DNA of 64,000 bases from Amaurobius ferox. Its lineage: Eukaryota > Arthropoda > Arachnida > Araneae > Amaurobiidae. Location: the NCBI GenBank assembly GCA_951213105.1, contig OX578152.1, positions 70,484,680 through 70,548,679 of the forward strand, written 5' to 3'. Both the position numbers and the translations under genes were made by a program. Within the stretch, counting starts at the first letter, position 1; each line of letters starts with the position of its first letter. Below the pieces are notes generated by a model that was not told the origin of the DNA, ran no database searches, and saw only the letters and a list, made by a program, of their open reading frames with translations. Below, in pieces: positions 10,410 through 20,815 of this stretch.

Positions 10410-10955
10410 GTAACGCTTGTCGAAATTTTGGCGTTGAAATTGGCGGAATATCGCCAACTTGACGAGATTTTTTAAATGTTGCCATTGACAAAAATGTCGC
10501 CAAATTGATAAAAATGACGATAAATCAATGAAAATGGCGACTAATTGATGAAAATTCAATATCTTGAGAAGAATATAAGAATTCACTATAAGAATGACCT
10601 ATTTCTCCTGTAACGCTTGCCGAGTTTCTGGCGATGAATTTTGGCGGCACATAGCCAACTTGGCGAGTCTTTTTAAATTTTGCTAAGTTGACAAAAATGT
10701 CACCAAATTGATAAAATTGACGCTAAATCGATGAAAATAACGACTAATTGATAAAAATTCAATATGTTGGAAGGAATATAACAAACGACTATATGAATAA
10801 CCCATTTCTCCGCCGGTCCGTAATGCTTGATGAAAATTTTCGCAGGATATCGCAAACTTGGCGACTTTTTCAAATATTGAAAGATTGACGAAAATGTCTC
10901 CAAATGGATAAACGTTACACCAAATTGATAAAAATGACGCTAAATAGGAGATTAT
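10410..10955 (-). repeat. Tandem triplication of a Family I sub-block (~205 bp)
   Basis: Three head-to-tail units start at about 10411 (TAACGCTTGTCG), 10611 (TAACGCTTGCCG) and 10821 (TAATGCTTGATG). Each runs through GGCGGAATATCGCCAACTTG and AAAAATGACGCTAAATCAATG to ATTCAATATCTTG. The same block occurs once inside each fuller Family I element, so an internal segment has been amplified here without the element ends. The frames at 10380-11033 reflect this repeat. Confidence 0.85.
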
Positions 10956-10960
10956 ACTTT

Positions 10961-11814
10961 GCAAATTTTTAATTCCGTCATATGACGTGGTATACCTTTT
11001 AGTAACATAATACCATCTCACAATTCTTCTCACTACTCGCCATCATGATATGTGGTAAATAAGAGAAGTGCTTGTTATTTCCTATATCTCATTTTACGCG
11101 TTCTGTCTATTACCTTACAAATTGGTACTACGTCACTGGCATAAATAACATACGTTCGTGAATCGCTCAGCAACGTTTAAACATATTGTAAAGTGGCTGC
11201 GAATCTAGAAACCAATGAAATATTACGTCGCTGTGAATCTAAATATAGATGAAGTATTGCTATTATGAAATATTACTTCAATAACACATGAAGAATTAGT
11301 AATTCATTTGTTACTTAGAAATGATGTAGTTACTGTATTTATTATCTTTCGTATATGCTTTTCGTTTGTTCCGGGCATCTATTCCTACTAATAAGGCAAT
11401 ACTCAACAACACTGTAATTGGCTTATTTCATCTGTCCTGTATTTCGTTATGTTAGTTTTTATAAATTGATGTTAATTTCACGCTACAATCACTTTTATTT
11501 GATAGAGCAGAGCCATTATAGATAAACCTACCGTTTACACTGATGAACCCTTCCTTACAAATTTATTGGGGTGCTTTAAGTATTTTCTAGAAACCATGTA
11601 TAGTCATATTTAGTGCTAATTTGACGTAGTCTTGAGTCAACTGTCTTTAGTTTCCCATACTAATATATGAAGTAGTAATAAACATATTTTCCGATTCACA
11701 CATCCTTCCTATTTCTACATAGAGAAATTCATAGTCACCAGAAATATTTTTCTAGTAAAAACGTTATGAAATTAATGGTACAGAAACACGTGATGATCTT
11801 GAATTTGGTAAAAC
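10961..11814. other. Intergenic DNA without recognised features
   Basis: AT-rich, no gene or repeat family seen. A weak duplication of TGAATCTARA...TGAARTATT words occurs near 11190-11275. Confidence 0.35.
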
Positions 11815-12040
11815 GTTACAAAAGATAATATGTCTTACCAGTTTGTGCAGAAAAACATCTTGAATCACATACACAGACGATTTTCGGCCGAAAAGGGAGT
11901 GATGAATGATGGAGGAAAAGCCCTCCATTCCGTTAAAATATAAGCAAGATATTTCCTGTCGCGAAGATCTGTACTTGACTAATGACCGTAACTGCAACGG
12001 ATTGCGGGGCGAAGGAACGAGTAATCGAAAGAAGTGAAAG
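11815..12040 (+). repeat. Dispersed 210-bp paralogous block, copy 2
   Basis: Paralogue of 7437-7650 and 13853-14060. It contains CAAAAGATAATATGTCTTAC, TTCGGCCGAAAAGGGAGTG and TTGACTAATGACCGTAACTG. The minus strand is open for 77 codons (11764-11997) but shows no known domain, and the frame is broken in the other two copies. Confidence 0.6.
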
Positions 12041-12378
12041 AAAATATATGTCGTATTAGAACCTTTGCGACTTTCTTATCTATATTATACAGCTGAGTGA
12101 CTGGCTAAGGATTACACAGTCCAAACTTCTGAAGGCAAAAACTTGAAAATTTGCATAAAGTGGGATTTGACCTCTAAATAATGAGAAAAATCTAAAATCT
12201 TTGAATTTCGTGCGATAAATGTATAATTTTTGGTTTAATATTTTTCAGCTATAACTCGCAAGCTGTTAGATAAACAAAATTCGTCTTTATACAACACCGA
12301 AAAAAATGTCCTAATTTTTTTAAATTAACTCTATGCGTGTACAGCTAACAGTTAACAGTACTATCAACAGTCTTGTTA

Positions 12379-13150
12379 TTGTTACTTTCCCATACAATGT
12401 AATGCAGGATAGAGAAGGTATTCTTTTCTCGAAAATTATCGAATTCGAGATTTTGTCGCCAATATATGTTTTAAGACCTCCTGAACACGTTTTAACTATT
12501 TTTGATGTGATGTCCGTCAGTCTGTCTGCCTGTATGGCTGTGGTCGAATTCTTGGGCACACATTGGCGGCCACAAATATTAGTGGGTTTTACCGAAACTT
12601 TATATCCGGCTTTGTTATCGAAAAATTTAGAACTACATGCAATTATTTTAAATGCACGCGAAAAATCGAAATTTATTCGAAATTTTATATTTTCTTAACA
12701 TGCCATCATAGGACAAAATTTGTCATAATGATGGGGTGATAAAAAATATATATTATTTATGGTTTAATAATCACGAGACTTAATAGTTTCAATTATTGTT
12801 GTGAAAAATAGCCGCGTACGTTTTTTTTTCGTGACGTCATTAACACCCCTCGGGGGAAGCAAGTTAGACCCTCGGGGGGAACGTTATCAAGTATAGAATC
12901 AATCGAAGGAATTTTTCGAACTATTTAAAGTAAAGAGTATCAGCCTATTATTGTAATCATTTGAACCCACGATACCGATTTTTCAAAATTTTTCTTGTAA
13001 AAATAAAAAAATATATAATACAATATTAATTTATAAATTTATCTGAAAAAAAGCGATAATATCTCAAGAACGATTCTTGTTAACGTTCGGAAGAGTATGT
13101 CATTTTTTTTCTACCGAATTTACATAACATTATGGAAAATTCTGAAAATT
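12379..13150 (-). mobile_element. Family III element
   Basis: On the plus strand it begins with the terminal palindrome TTACTTTCCCATACAATG, followed by ATCGAATTCGAGATTTTGTC, CTCCTGAACACGTTTTAAC and TGTGATGTCCGTCAGTCTGTC, the microsatellite position. It continues through GGACAAAATTTGTCATAATG and the paired tracts CACCCCTCGGGGG and CCTCGGGGGG. It aligns with the copies at 16637, 23641 and, in reverse, 5200. Both strands show a fortuitous open frame at 12320-12698. Confidence 0.75.
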
Positions 13151-13159
13151 TTTAATTTT

Positions 13160-13553
13160 ATTCACAAATTCGGGGGGGGGGCTTTTGAACAATCTATTCT
13201 GTCAGTATGATGTACTGATTGTAATAACCGTATCAAATTTCGTTCGAAACGCTCCATTCACTCGTGAGATATCGCATACCCAGTCTCACGGACGCTCACT
13301 AATAAACATACACCCATACTAATACATACATAGATACATACTAACATACATAGATACATACTAACATACATAGACACATACGGACATACATACGCACACA
13401 GACAACACTTCAGAAACGTTCAAGTTCAGAGATCCTTGAAACGTGCTCTGCCGTCAAAAACTTGAATTTGAATTTTCGAGCCTGTCACAATACTTTCACT
13501 ATATATCATACTATGTAAGGAAAGTAATAAGAAACCATCCGGTGTATTATTTT
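13160..13553 (+). mobile_element. Family I element, decayed 3' portion
   Basis: It contains CGGGGGGGGGGCTTTTGAACA, a CATACATAGATA-type microsatellite (13300-13395), GAGATCCTTGAAACGTGCTC and the end TTTCACTATATATCATACTATGTAAGGAAAGTAA. Similarity to the Family I copies at 15373 and 51414 is clear but lower. Confidence 0.7.
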
Positions 13554-13564
13554 GTGTGATAAAA

Positions 13565-13710
13565 CTAGCATTAACGCCAAGAACCAATAATGTTTTAATA
13601 ATTTAATTTTAAATAAAATAATTATGCTGGTTGCCAACCACATTGTTGCCTTAAAAGTTAAACGTGTTGTTAAATATGTTTACGGCGCTGATTCAAAAAA
13701 TGAATAAATC
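13565..13710 (+). repeat. S-block fragment
   Basis: AAGAACCAATAATGTTTTAA followed by TTAAACGTGTTGTTAAATATG and TACGGCGCTGATT matches the S-blocks at 14815, 16081 and 23085, but is more diverged. Confidence 0.65.
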
Positions 13711-13852
13711 AGTAAGTAACATTATATCTGTCCTGTACACATCAAAAAATTTTTTATTGCGCACTAATAGCATATCTTAGTCCAATTCCTTAGCTACTTT
13801 AGAAAAGCAAAAGTCATAATTGTAGAGTACCCTATGATCTAACCTGTCTTAA

Positions 13853-14060
13853 AAGGTGCAAAAGATAATGCTTCTTCTTGATTGTGCAAAATAAATCTTG
13901 GATAAAGATAGAGGATTTTCGGTAGAAGGATTGATGAACTATGTGAAAAATCTGCCATACCGTTAAAACATGATCAAGCTATTTCCTGTCATGGGCATCG
14001 CCACTTGACTAATGACCGTAACTGCAAAGGGTTTACCGATCGGAAAATTGTACAAATGAA
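13853..14060 (+). repeat. Dispersed 210-bp paralogous block, copy 3
   Basis: It matches 7437-7650 and 11815-12040 through GCAAAAGATAATGCTTCTTC, GATTTTCGGTAGAAGGATTGATGAA-like words, CCGTTAAAACATGA, TATTTCCTGTC and CTTGACTAATGACCGTAACT. No conserved frame. Confidence 0.6.
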
Positions 14061-14368
14061 GAACAAGAAACGATAAAATTGTTTGAGTTTGTAGAAATAG
14101 TAGAAGTGAATTAATCACATGAATATAAAATATCTGACGTGTCCAATATAAGCATTTCCATACAAATCAAGAATTTTGATTTTGTGAGTAAAAATAATAC
14201 TAATAATAAAGTTTTCTTGTTGTTAGATCTCAGTAAAAAAAAAAATAGGTTTATTGCTATTATCGGTAAAAACAAGCCTACAAAATTTCCAAAAATTCAC
14301 TTAATTGCTTCGAGATAGAGTAGAAAAGTAAATTTTTAATATCTCCAGAACAGCTTATAACAATTGAA

Positions 14369-14492
14369 GAATAATGACCCTTTATTTTTGGTTAAAAGTA
14401 CTTAGAAGAATAATGACCCTTTATTTTTGGTTAATATTCTCACGAGTATGCTCAATTTTCTGAAGAAAATTGAGCATACTCGTGAAAATATT
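14369..14492. repeat. Direct duplication followed by a near-perfect 28-bp hairpin
   Basis: AATAATGACCCTTTATTTTT with flanking bases is repeated directly about 39 bp apart. It is followed by arms at 14433-14460 and 14465-14492, starting AATATTCTCACGAGTATGC. The arms pair at 27 of 28 positions around a 4-nt TGAA loop. It looks like a template-switch product or a small foldback. Confidence 0.85.
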
Positions 14493-14814
14493 TAAACTTT
14501 TTATGATTTACTCCAATTTAGATTTAAAAAAAACGCGATATATCCAAGACCATCATTTAGGGAGGGAGGTGCAAGGGGTTCGACTACTCTTCTCAGAAGA
14601 ATTTTTCATTTATTATATTTATTATATAATTTTCCATGCTGAATCACATTTCTATCATTAGAACTTAGTCCACAAAGTTTTGCCCTCCTCCCTTCCCTGA
14701 GAAATGTCTTTGTCTCCCTTCCCCCGCAATTCTTTAAATCCCCCCCTCTGGATATCGTTATTAAAATCGCATATCAAAATCATATTAAAGTTTATTCGAT
14801 GTGTTCAATTTTTT

Positions 14815-15372
14815 CGAACCACAGTGCACCATATCGAAAAAATAATGAAATTTCTAATAACTCGGAAACGACTTACAAAACGTCCTAACTAATATTTTCC
14901 ATAAGTTTCGGAATAAATATATTGAAAGCATTTATTCAATTGATAATAGTGCGTATATATATATTTTTTTTTTATGAATTTTCCGATTATAAGAACCAAT
15001 AACTTTTTAATAATTTAATTTTAAATAAAATAATTATACTGGATAACCCACACTTTGATGCCTTAGAAGTTAAACGTATTATTAAATATGTTTACGGCGC
15101 TGATTTCAAAAATGGTATTAATTTTACCATTCGGCCATAGTTTGTATTCTGATTCACCCTGTCAAAATTCGGGACCCTTAATAGCACAGAATACTATATT
15201 ATTAGTTTGTGCTTAATAGCATTATTTGCTGTATTAGATATATTTTTAAAAAGATTGCTCCTATTAATATTGCATACTATTAAAAGATTTACATATTATT
15301 AAATTAATTTATTTCAACTCAAGAGCACATAAAATGAATAGTCATTGATCATACATACAAGAAGATTTTTGA
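14815..15372 (+). repeat. S-block, copy 0
   Basis: A block of about 560 bp starting CCACAGTGCACCATATCGAA and ending CATACATACAAGAAGATTTTT. It is repeated nearly identically at 16081-16636 and 23085-23641. Between copy 0 and copy 1 lies a Family I element, so the arrangement is block, element, block. Confidence 0.85.
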
Positions 15373-16025
15373 CTATTGGCGTTCAAATACAAAAGTATTA
15401 TTCAAAGTATCTTTTTTCATGAATGGAACGAGTTAGATTCACGAGAATGATGTCACTCAATTTATCGCATGGTATTACATATGAAAAGTGAACATGTTTC
15501 CCAATAAGAATTTTTTTTTTATTTTATATGACTTTTTGATAATTTTTTTGAAAAATGTACAATATCTCGGGAACGGTTCATGTTAGCATGTTAGCATTCT
15601 GAAATTTATGTCAATCGTTTTCTAATGAAAAATTACATAAGAAATGTCTATTTGCGTAACTTTATTAGTGGATTTGATTTTTTGACGATTTTTTCAAAAT
15701 TTCATTCGAAAATTTAGGGGGGTTCTGAACATTTGATTGCGTATAAAAACAATAAACTTCCAGTGTTTACGGATTGTGATTTTTGTACCAAATTTGGTTC
15801 GAATCGGTCCATTCGTTCGTCAATTATCGTCTTCACAGGCTCACTGACGCACACACACACACATACTTTCACACACACACACACACACAGACATCACTTC
15901 AAAAATGTTTGATTCGTGATCAGGGATGCTTGAAACGTGCTCTTCCGTCGAAAACTCGAATTCGAATTTTCGACCCCGTCACAATACTTTCCTTATACAT
16001 TATTTATATAAGGAAAGTAATAAAT
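15373..16025 (+). mobile_element. Family I element, 5'-truncated
   Basis: It starts at TGACTATTGGCGTTCAAATA, passes AAAATTTAGGGGGGTTCTGAAC and the CA microsatellite at 15848-15890, and ends CCCGTCACAATACTTTCCTTATACATTAT...ATAAGGAAAGTAA. The TCTGATGTGGGCAGC end is missing. The 82-aa frame is accidental. Confidence 0.85.
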
Positions 16026-16080
16026 CGATAGAAAAATAAATTTTATACATCAATGGTCATGGAGGTAATTTAAGGAGTTT

Positions 16081-16636
16081 TTCGAGCCACAGTGCACCAT
16101 ATCGAAAAAATAATGAAATTTCTAATAACTCGGAAACGACTTACAAAACGTCCTAACTAATATTTTCCATAAGTTTCGGAATAAATATATTGAAAGCATT
16201 TATTCAATTGATAATAGTGCGTATTTATATATATATTTTTTTATGAATTTTCCGATTATAAGAACCAATAATTTTTTAATAATTTAATTTTAAATAAAAT
16301 AATTATACTGGATGACCCACACTTTGATGCCTTAGAAGTTAAACGTATTGTTAAATATGTTTACGGCGCTGATTTCAAAAATGGTATTAATTTTAACATT
16401 CGGCCATAGTTTGTATTCTGATTCACCCTGTCAAAATTCGGGATCCTTAATAGTACAGAATACTATATTACTAGTTTGTGCTTAATAGCATTATTTGCTG
16501 TTTTAGATATAATTTTAAAAAGATTGATACTATTAATATTGCATACTATTAAAAGAATTACATATTATTAAATTAATTTATTTCAACTCAAGAGCACATA
16601 AAATGAATAGTCATTGATCATACATACAAGAAGATT
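16081..16636 (+). repeat. S-block, copy 1 (in unit A)
   Basis: Near-identical to 14815-15372. Differences include GGATGACCC versus GGATAACCC and TTTTAGATATAATTTT versus TATTAGATATATTTTT. Confidence 0.85.
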
Positions 16637-17225
16637 TTTACTATGTCATACGTAGAATTGAGAAAGAACTGTTTTCACGAAAATTTTCGATTTCGAGATT
16701 TTGATACTAATATATATTTTCAGATCTCCTGAACACGTTTTGAGTGTTTCGGAGTGATGCCCGTCTGCCGTCGATTTCTTGTGGCCACAACTATTCATGG
16801 ATTTTCATGAAACTTTATATTCAGCTTTGTTGTCAAAATATTTAAAACCTGATAGAATGATTGTTTTTAAACTCGAACAAAAACTTTGGTATTTATTCTA
16901 AATTTTATATTATTTTAACATGGCAGCATAGGACAAAATTTTACATAATCATACATAAAAGGGTTTATTTATTGTTAGAAGATAATGAGAGTTTGTAGTT
17001 TTAATCAGGGTTTTGAAAAATAGCCGCGATACAATTTTTTTTTCATGGCGTCATTATTCCCCCTTGGGAGGCAAATTACCCGCACCCCGGGGGCTACATT
17101 GTCAAATATGGTATCAATCGAAATATTTTTTCAAACTCATTAAAGTGAAGGATAACACGCTATAATTGTAATAATTTCGACCCATAATACCGATTTTTCT
17201 AAATTTTTCTTGTGAAATTAGAAAT
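16637..17225 (-). mobile_element. Family III element (in unit A)
   Basis: On the plus strand it starts TTTTTACTATGTCATACG, then has TTTCGATTTCGAGATTTTG, TCTCCTGAACACGTTTTGAG and TGATGCCCGTCTGCCGTC, where the microsatellite is absent. It ends after CCCCTTGGGAGG and CACCCCGGGGG tracts. The duplicate is at 23641-24232. Confidence 0.75.
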
Positions 17226-17301
17226 AAAATGATTCTAAAAATGGATTCTTGTATCAGAAAATCGAGTTGAGCCAGACTTCAGTTAATTTTTATAGGACTT
17301 T

Positions 17302-17593
17302 CTAGAGTAACATATTCCAGGACAGGTTCCAGCAGTAATTTGCTAACATGTGGGTATCCCACATTCCATGGCATTTCCGTTCCATAGTTTTTATGTTCTG
17401 GGTAAATATTGCTATATGCTCCTTGTTTAAATAACCAAGATTTTTCGAGAAGCGATCTAAGTTGCTGCATAGATAAAGGATTTTAATGCTCATATTTCAA
17501 CCAAACATTAAAATTAGACAGCAAGTCCTCTATTAATTTAAAGTAGTCGTCTGCCTTAAATTTGCTATGGGAGTTTTTTATAACTAGAACAAA
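17302..17593 (-). pseudogene. Frameshifted fragment of a multicopy uncharacterised protein family
   Basis: The first segment reads KNSHSKFKADDYFKLIEDLL and stops at a TAA after LKYEH. A one-base frameshift restores the reading, which continues from ATG at 17493 as MSIKILYLCSNLDRFSKNLG, then EHIAIFTQNIKTMERKCHG and MLANYCWNL. I recognise the pattern NLG-x4-EH-x3-F-x-Q-x-I-x2-ME-x4-G-x-W-x3-M-x-A-x-YCW from abundant hypothetical proteins in arthropod and cnidarian genomes, probably of transposon origin. No function is known to me. A stop precedes the fragment at 17594-17596 and another follows at the C terminus, so it is dead. Confidence 0.6.
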
Positions 17594-17791
17594 TTAAAAC
17601 CAATCAATCCGCCATAAGACTCAATCTTTTCGATTGAATCTATGAAATGTGAAATTCTTATTAGCTGCCATATCTGAAAACTATCGAACTTTCCCGTTTT
17701 GAACTTTTCCCTTCTCAATCCAAGGGATTAATTTTATAAGTGTCCGAAGCACGAGATTTCCTTGATCAAGGCCTTCACAACTTGCCTCGCC

Positions 17792-17836
17792 CCTTTCTGG
17801 TAGGTCGGATGGTCTGGGTCTTAACAACAACAACAA
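17792..17836 (+). mobile_element. 45-bp SINE 3'-end insertion with TSD
   Basis: CAACTTGCCTCGCC at 17778-17791 and CAACTTGCTTCGCC at 17837-17850 flank CCTTTCTGGTAGGTCGGATG, GTCTGGGTC and a TTAACAACAACAACAA end. This is the last 45 bp of the type A SINE, an extreme 5'-truncated insertion. The duplicate is in unit B at 24796-24840. Confidence 0.85.
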
Positions 17837-17850
17837 CAACTTGCTTCGCC

Positions 17851-18230
17851 AGGCCAAACTTGATATGTAATGGTAGTAGGACAATTTAATCTGTATCAAC
17901 CAAATTTAATTACATTTTGTCCTACAATTACGACATCTTTCCCAGAGGCCACCCTTATCTTATCCAGTGGTCAAATATGGTTCTGCTTTAATGTTTTATT
18001 AAGCTGTATCTCTAAAACTATAGCTTATACCAAAGTAATTAGAATCATCGGCCCAAATAAACCCTAGAATAGGTCTAACTTCCAAGGCACTAGATTAAAA
18101 AAAGACATTTTTTTTGTTTGGTTGTGCTATCAGAATAAAAAGCAAAATATATCAAATTCAGATTTATTATCCTATATATTTATTAATTTTTTTTTTGTAA
18201 AAATTCTTTAAATGCTTGCTTTTCAAGTTG
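17851..18230. other. Intergenic DNA in unit A
   Basis: No gene recognised; the 65-aa plus frame at 17870-18067 has no motif and is repeated only because of the segmental duplication. Confidence 0.4.
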
Positions 18231-18245
18231 ACGATGCTTTAGTGT

Positions 18246-18307
18246 GAAAGCCCCAGGCCGTCCGACTCGTCCAGAGGACTTAGAGTAACTAATTGGACGA
18301 CCGGGTA
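18246..18307 (+). mobile_element. 62-bp mini-SINE with 15-bp TSD
   Basis: Perfect duplications ACGATGCTTTAGTGT at 18231-18245 and 18308-18322 flank a unit that starts GAAAGCCCCAGGCCGTCCGA and ends GGACGACCGGGTA. It is the same domain as 5058-5120 at an unrelated site, so the unit has inserted independently at least twice with the same endpoints. Confidence 0.85.
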
Positions 18308-18574
18308 ACGATGCTTTAGTGTATGGATTTGATTCAAATTTGCTAATAGCAACTATTTTGCACCATTAAATTTTATCATTGTTTGGAATTATCATTCTTT
18401 TCCAGAGGAAATGATGCTATGACAAACTTAAAATCCACATAATTCTAGTTCCAAGGATAACAATTACAAAAATTTATATTACATTTTAGCATAATATATC
18501 AACACATAAAACTGTATAGTGGTAGAAGTATTCGTTCGTAAGCTATTGTGTCTACACTGACAAACAAACTCACA

Positions 18575-18695
18575 CACACACGCACGCACGGATAGTTTTT
18601 CAAATATATTCAAAATTGTGTTCAAAAAGTCTTAAAATCCTTATCAAATCACCTGCTTATACATCAAAATCTCGAGTTCGAAAATTTTTGGAAAA
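18575..18695 (+). mobile_element. Family III 3' fragment
   Basis: A CA-type microsatellite (ACACACACACGCACGCACGG), then a spaced GTCTTAAAATCC region, then ATCAAAATCTCGAGTTCGAA and TTTTTGGAAAACAATAC, matching the Family III 3' side in plus orientation. Duplicated at about 25577-25697. Confidence 0.6.
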
Positions 18696-19024
18696 CAATA
18701 CTTTTGATGTTAATAACATCTAGAGTATTCCTAGCTGAATTCAACACGCTAAGAAAAATGCAAATACTTTGGACGCATTATATTTCAAACATAACTGATA
18801 AAAATTCAATTATATTTCAAACTTAACTGATAAAATTTCAAACTGAACTGATCAAACTTAACTGATAAACCATTTTTACCTGTTTCTTCGGATATAGGAT
18901 TTAAGTTTTTGAGCAATCATCTTGCTAAGTTGAAGTAAATTGAAAATTTTCCATTTTTATAGTTTTAATGTTTCTACCCCAAAAAGTAAAATTGCTAGGT
19001 ATAAACAATAAAAGAACCCGTAAT

Positions 19025-19105
19025 TCCAATGTGTCCAATTACATAACTTTGTATGAACTCGTAGCCCTTTAAAATTCATACAAAGTTATGTAATTGGACA
19101 TTGGA
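19025..19105. repeat. Inverted repeat, ~31-33-bp arms
   Basis: TCCAATGTGTCCAATTACAT... at 19025-19057 pairs with ...ATGTAATTGGACATTGGA at 19075-19105, separated by a loop of about 17 nt. The arms are almost perfect. Duplicated at 26028-26108. It could be a short foldback element or an inverted duplication. Confidence 0.85.
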
Positions 19106-19529
19106 ACAATGTATTACTTTTTAAAATATAGGGGGTTATAATTTTAATATTTTAATATTGAGATTTCGTAAAGTTTTCCAATGGGGAGAAAAATTTGTAA
19201 CATTAAAAATGTCTCGAGTGTTACAATCTAGTCTATTTCAGTGCTTTAAAATGCTTGTGCACAAGAACCAATATTTATTAATATTTTGAAATTTAAATAT
19301 TAATATTTTAAATGATATGTTAATATTTTGAACTATTTTTAAAATATCAAAACAGGACGAACTACGTACAAAAAAAAAATACACGTTATTCACGCAAGAC
19401 CATTTTGAGCTCCATGGAGCCGCAGACGATTTGTTAAAACAATATATTTCTATACAATAGTTGAAAAAAGTAAATATATAACATTTTGGAGTATTTGGAA
19501 TAGATCTGACTCATTTAGTGCCTCGGCTA

Positions 19530-19745
19530 CCTCTAAAACTCATCACGAGGGCAATCCTGGGAATTCTTTCCGGAAAAAGTAATGGAAGCTTTTGAAATGG
19601 GAGTGCAGGTACTTCTACTAACGATATAATGTCGATCAAACGACATTTCAAACGATATTAAAGTTCCGAAAACCTCTAGACGTAATTCAAAAGGAAATAA
19701 ATTCAGCAAATAGGCGTTTGAACTCTAGAGTGGCGAGGAAAGTGC
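19530..19745 (+). repeat. Family IV dispersed block (unit A copy)
   Basis: It contains ACCTCTAAAACTCATCACGAG, TTTCCGGAAAAAGTAATGGAA, CAAACGACATTTCAAACGAT and AATAGGCGTTTGAACTCTAG. Related blocks lie at 26535-26750, 40590-40870, 42110-42355 and 45110-45330. No conserved frame. Confidence 0.75.
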
Positions 19746-19824
19746 TGTAGAAGAAAAATCGAAATTCTATAATATATGCCCTTTTGCGAGTAAATTCTAG
19801 AGGGCAAAAAGTATGTAAAATCAA

Positions 19825-20561
19825 TTTTTACTTTCCCTGCAATACATGATAATGTATAGGGAAAGTATTGGAATCATGTCGAAAATCGCAACTAGAGTTT
19901 TTGACACGTTTCGAGATCTCTAGAATACGAAAAAACTATTTTTAGCGTGACGTCTGTGTGTGTGTGTCTGTTTGTCTGTCTGTCCGTCTGTCTGTGCAGA
20001 TTTTGTATCCACTCTAACTAATAAATTAATGGACCGAATTTCATAAAATTTGGTAGGTAAGTCACTTATGAGCGAATCTGGTGCTGATTAGTTTTCCCGC
20101 CTTTTTTTTGCGAAATGGTCGAAAGCTTTTATTCACTCTAGCTGAAAAACTAATGGAGCAAATTTCACAAAATTCGGTGGATAAGTCACTTGTGAGACAC
20201 CCTGGTGCTGATTAGATTTTGGTACGATTCGAAAAAAATAACCTGCTTTTTTTGCAAAATGGCCCACAAAAATCGCCAAAATTTAAGATAAAAAACTACG
20301 TATGCTCAAATATATCCATTAAATGTTTGTTCAATACGTAATTTTTAACAAAGAAATGAATAAAACCAACCCAATTACTCTAGGACTAGCTGTTCTCGAG
20401 GTATTTTAGTTTTTCGTATTTTCTCTACGCCATCTATGGAAATAAGTTCAGTTATCAAATAAGAACAAAAATTGAATTAAAAGTGAATTAAATATAATTA
20501 AAATAAAGAAAACGTGAATATAAGTCTGCAGGGAAAGTCATGTGCTGCCCACATCAGATTT
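19825..20561 (-). mobile_element. Family II element, first of a tandem set
   Basis: On the plus strand it opens with the palindrome TTTTTACTTTCCCTGCAATACATGATAATGTATAGGGAAAGTA. It then has ATCGCAACTAGAGTTTTTG, GTGACGTCTGTGTGTG, two modules around GGTGCTGATTAG and AAATTTCACAAAATT, and closes GTCTGCAGGGAAAGTC/ATGTGCTGCCCACATCAGATTTTT. Both ends are present. Confidence 0.9.
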
Positions 20562-20722
20562 TTACTTTCCCTGCAATACATGGTAATGTATAGAAAGAGT
20601 ATCGGAATTATGACGAAAATAGTCAACATTGTTCTTTCCATTTTCTTGACTGTTATTAAACTATTTATAATGTATGCAACTTTTTGGAATTATTAACATT
20701 ATTTCGTCGTGCAAGGAAAGGT
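20562..20722 (-). mobile_element. Family II terminal fragment
   Basis: The palindrome end (ACTTTCCCTGCAATACATGG...) directly abuts the cap of the previous copy, then diverges after about 60 bp into AT-rich DNA. The 60-aa frame at 20514-20696 is fortuitous. Confidence 0.7.
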
Positions 20723-20815
20723 AAGACAATAAATATATTGTTTAAATTGGCTACAGTCTAAACATCAAGCTGGTCAATTAGTTAATGGCTGCTTGCACGT
20801 ACTTTAAATGTTCGC

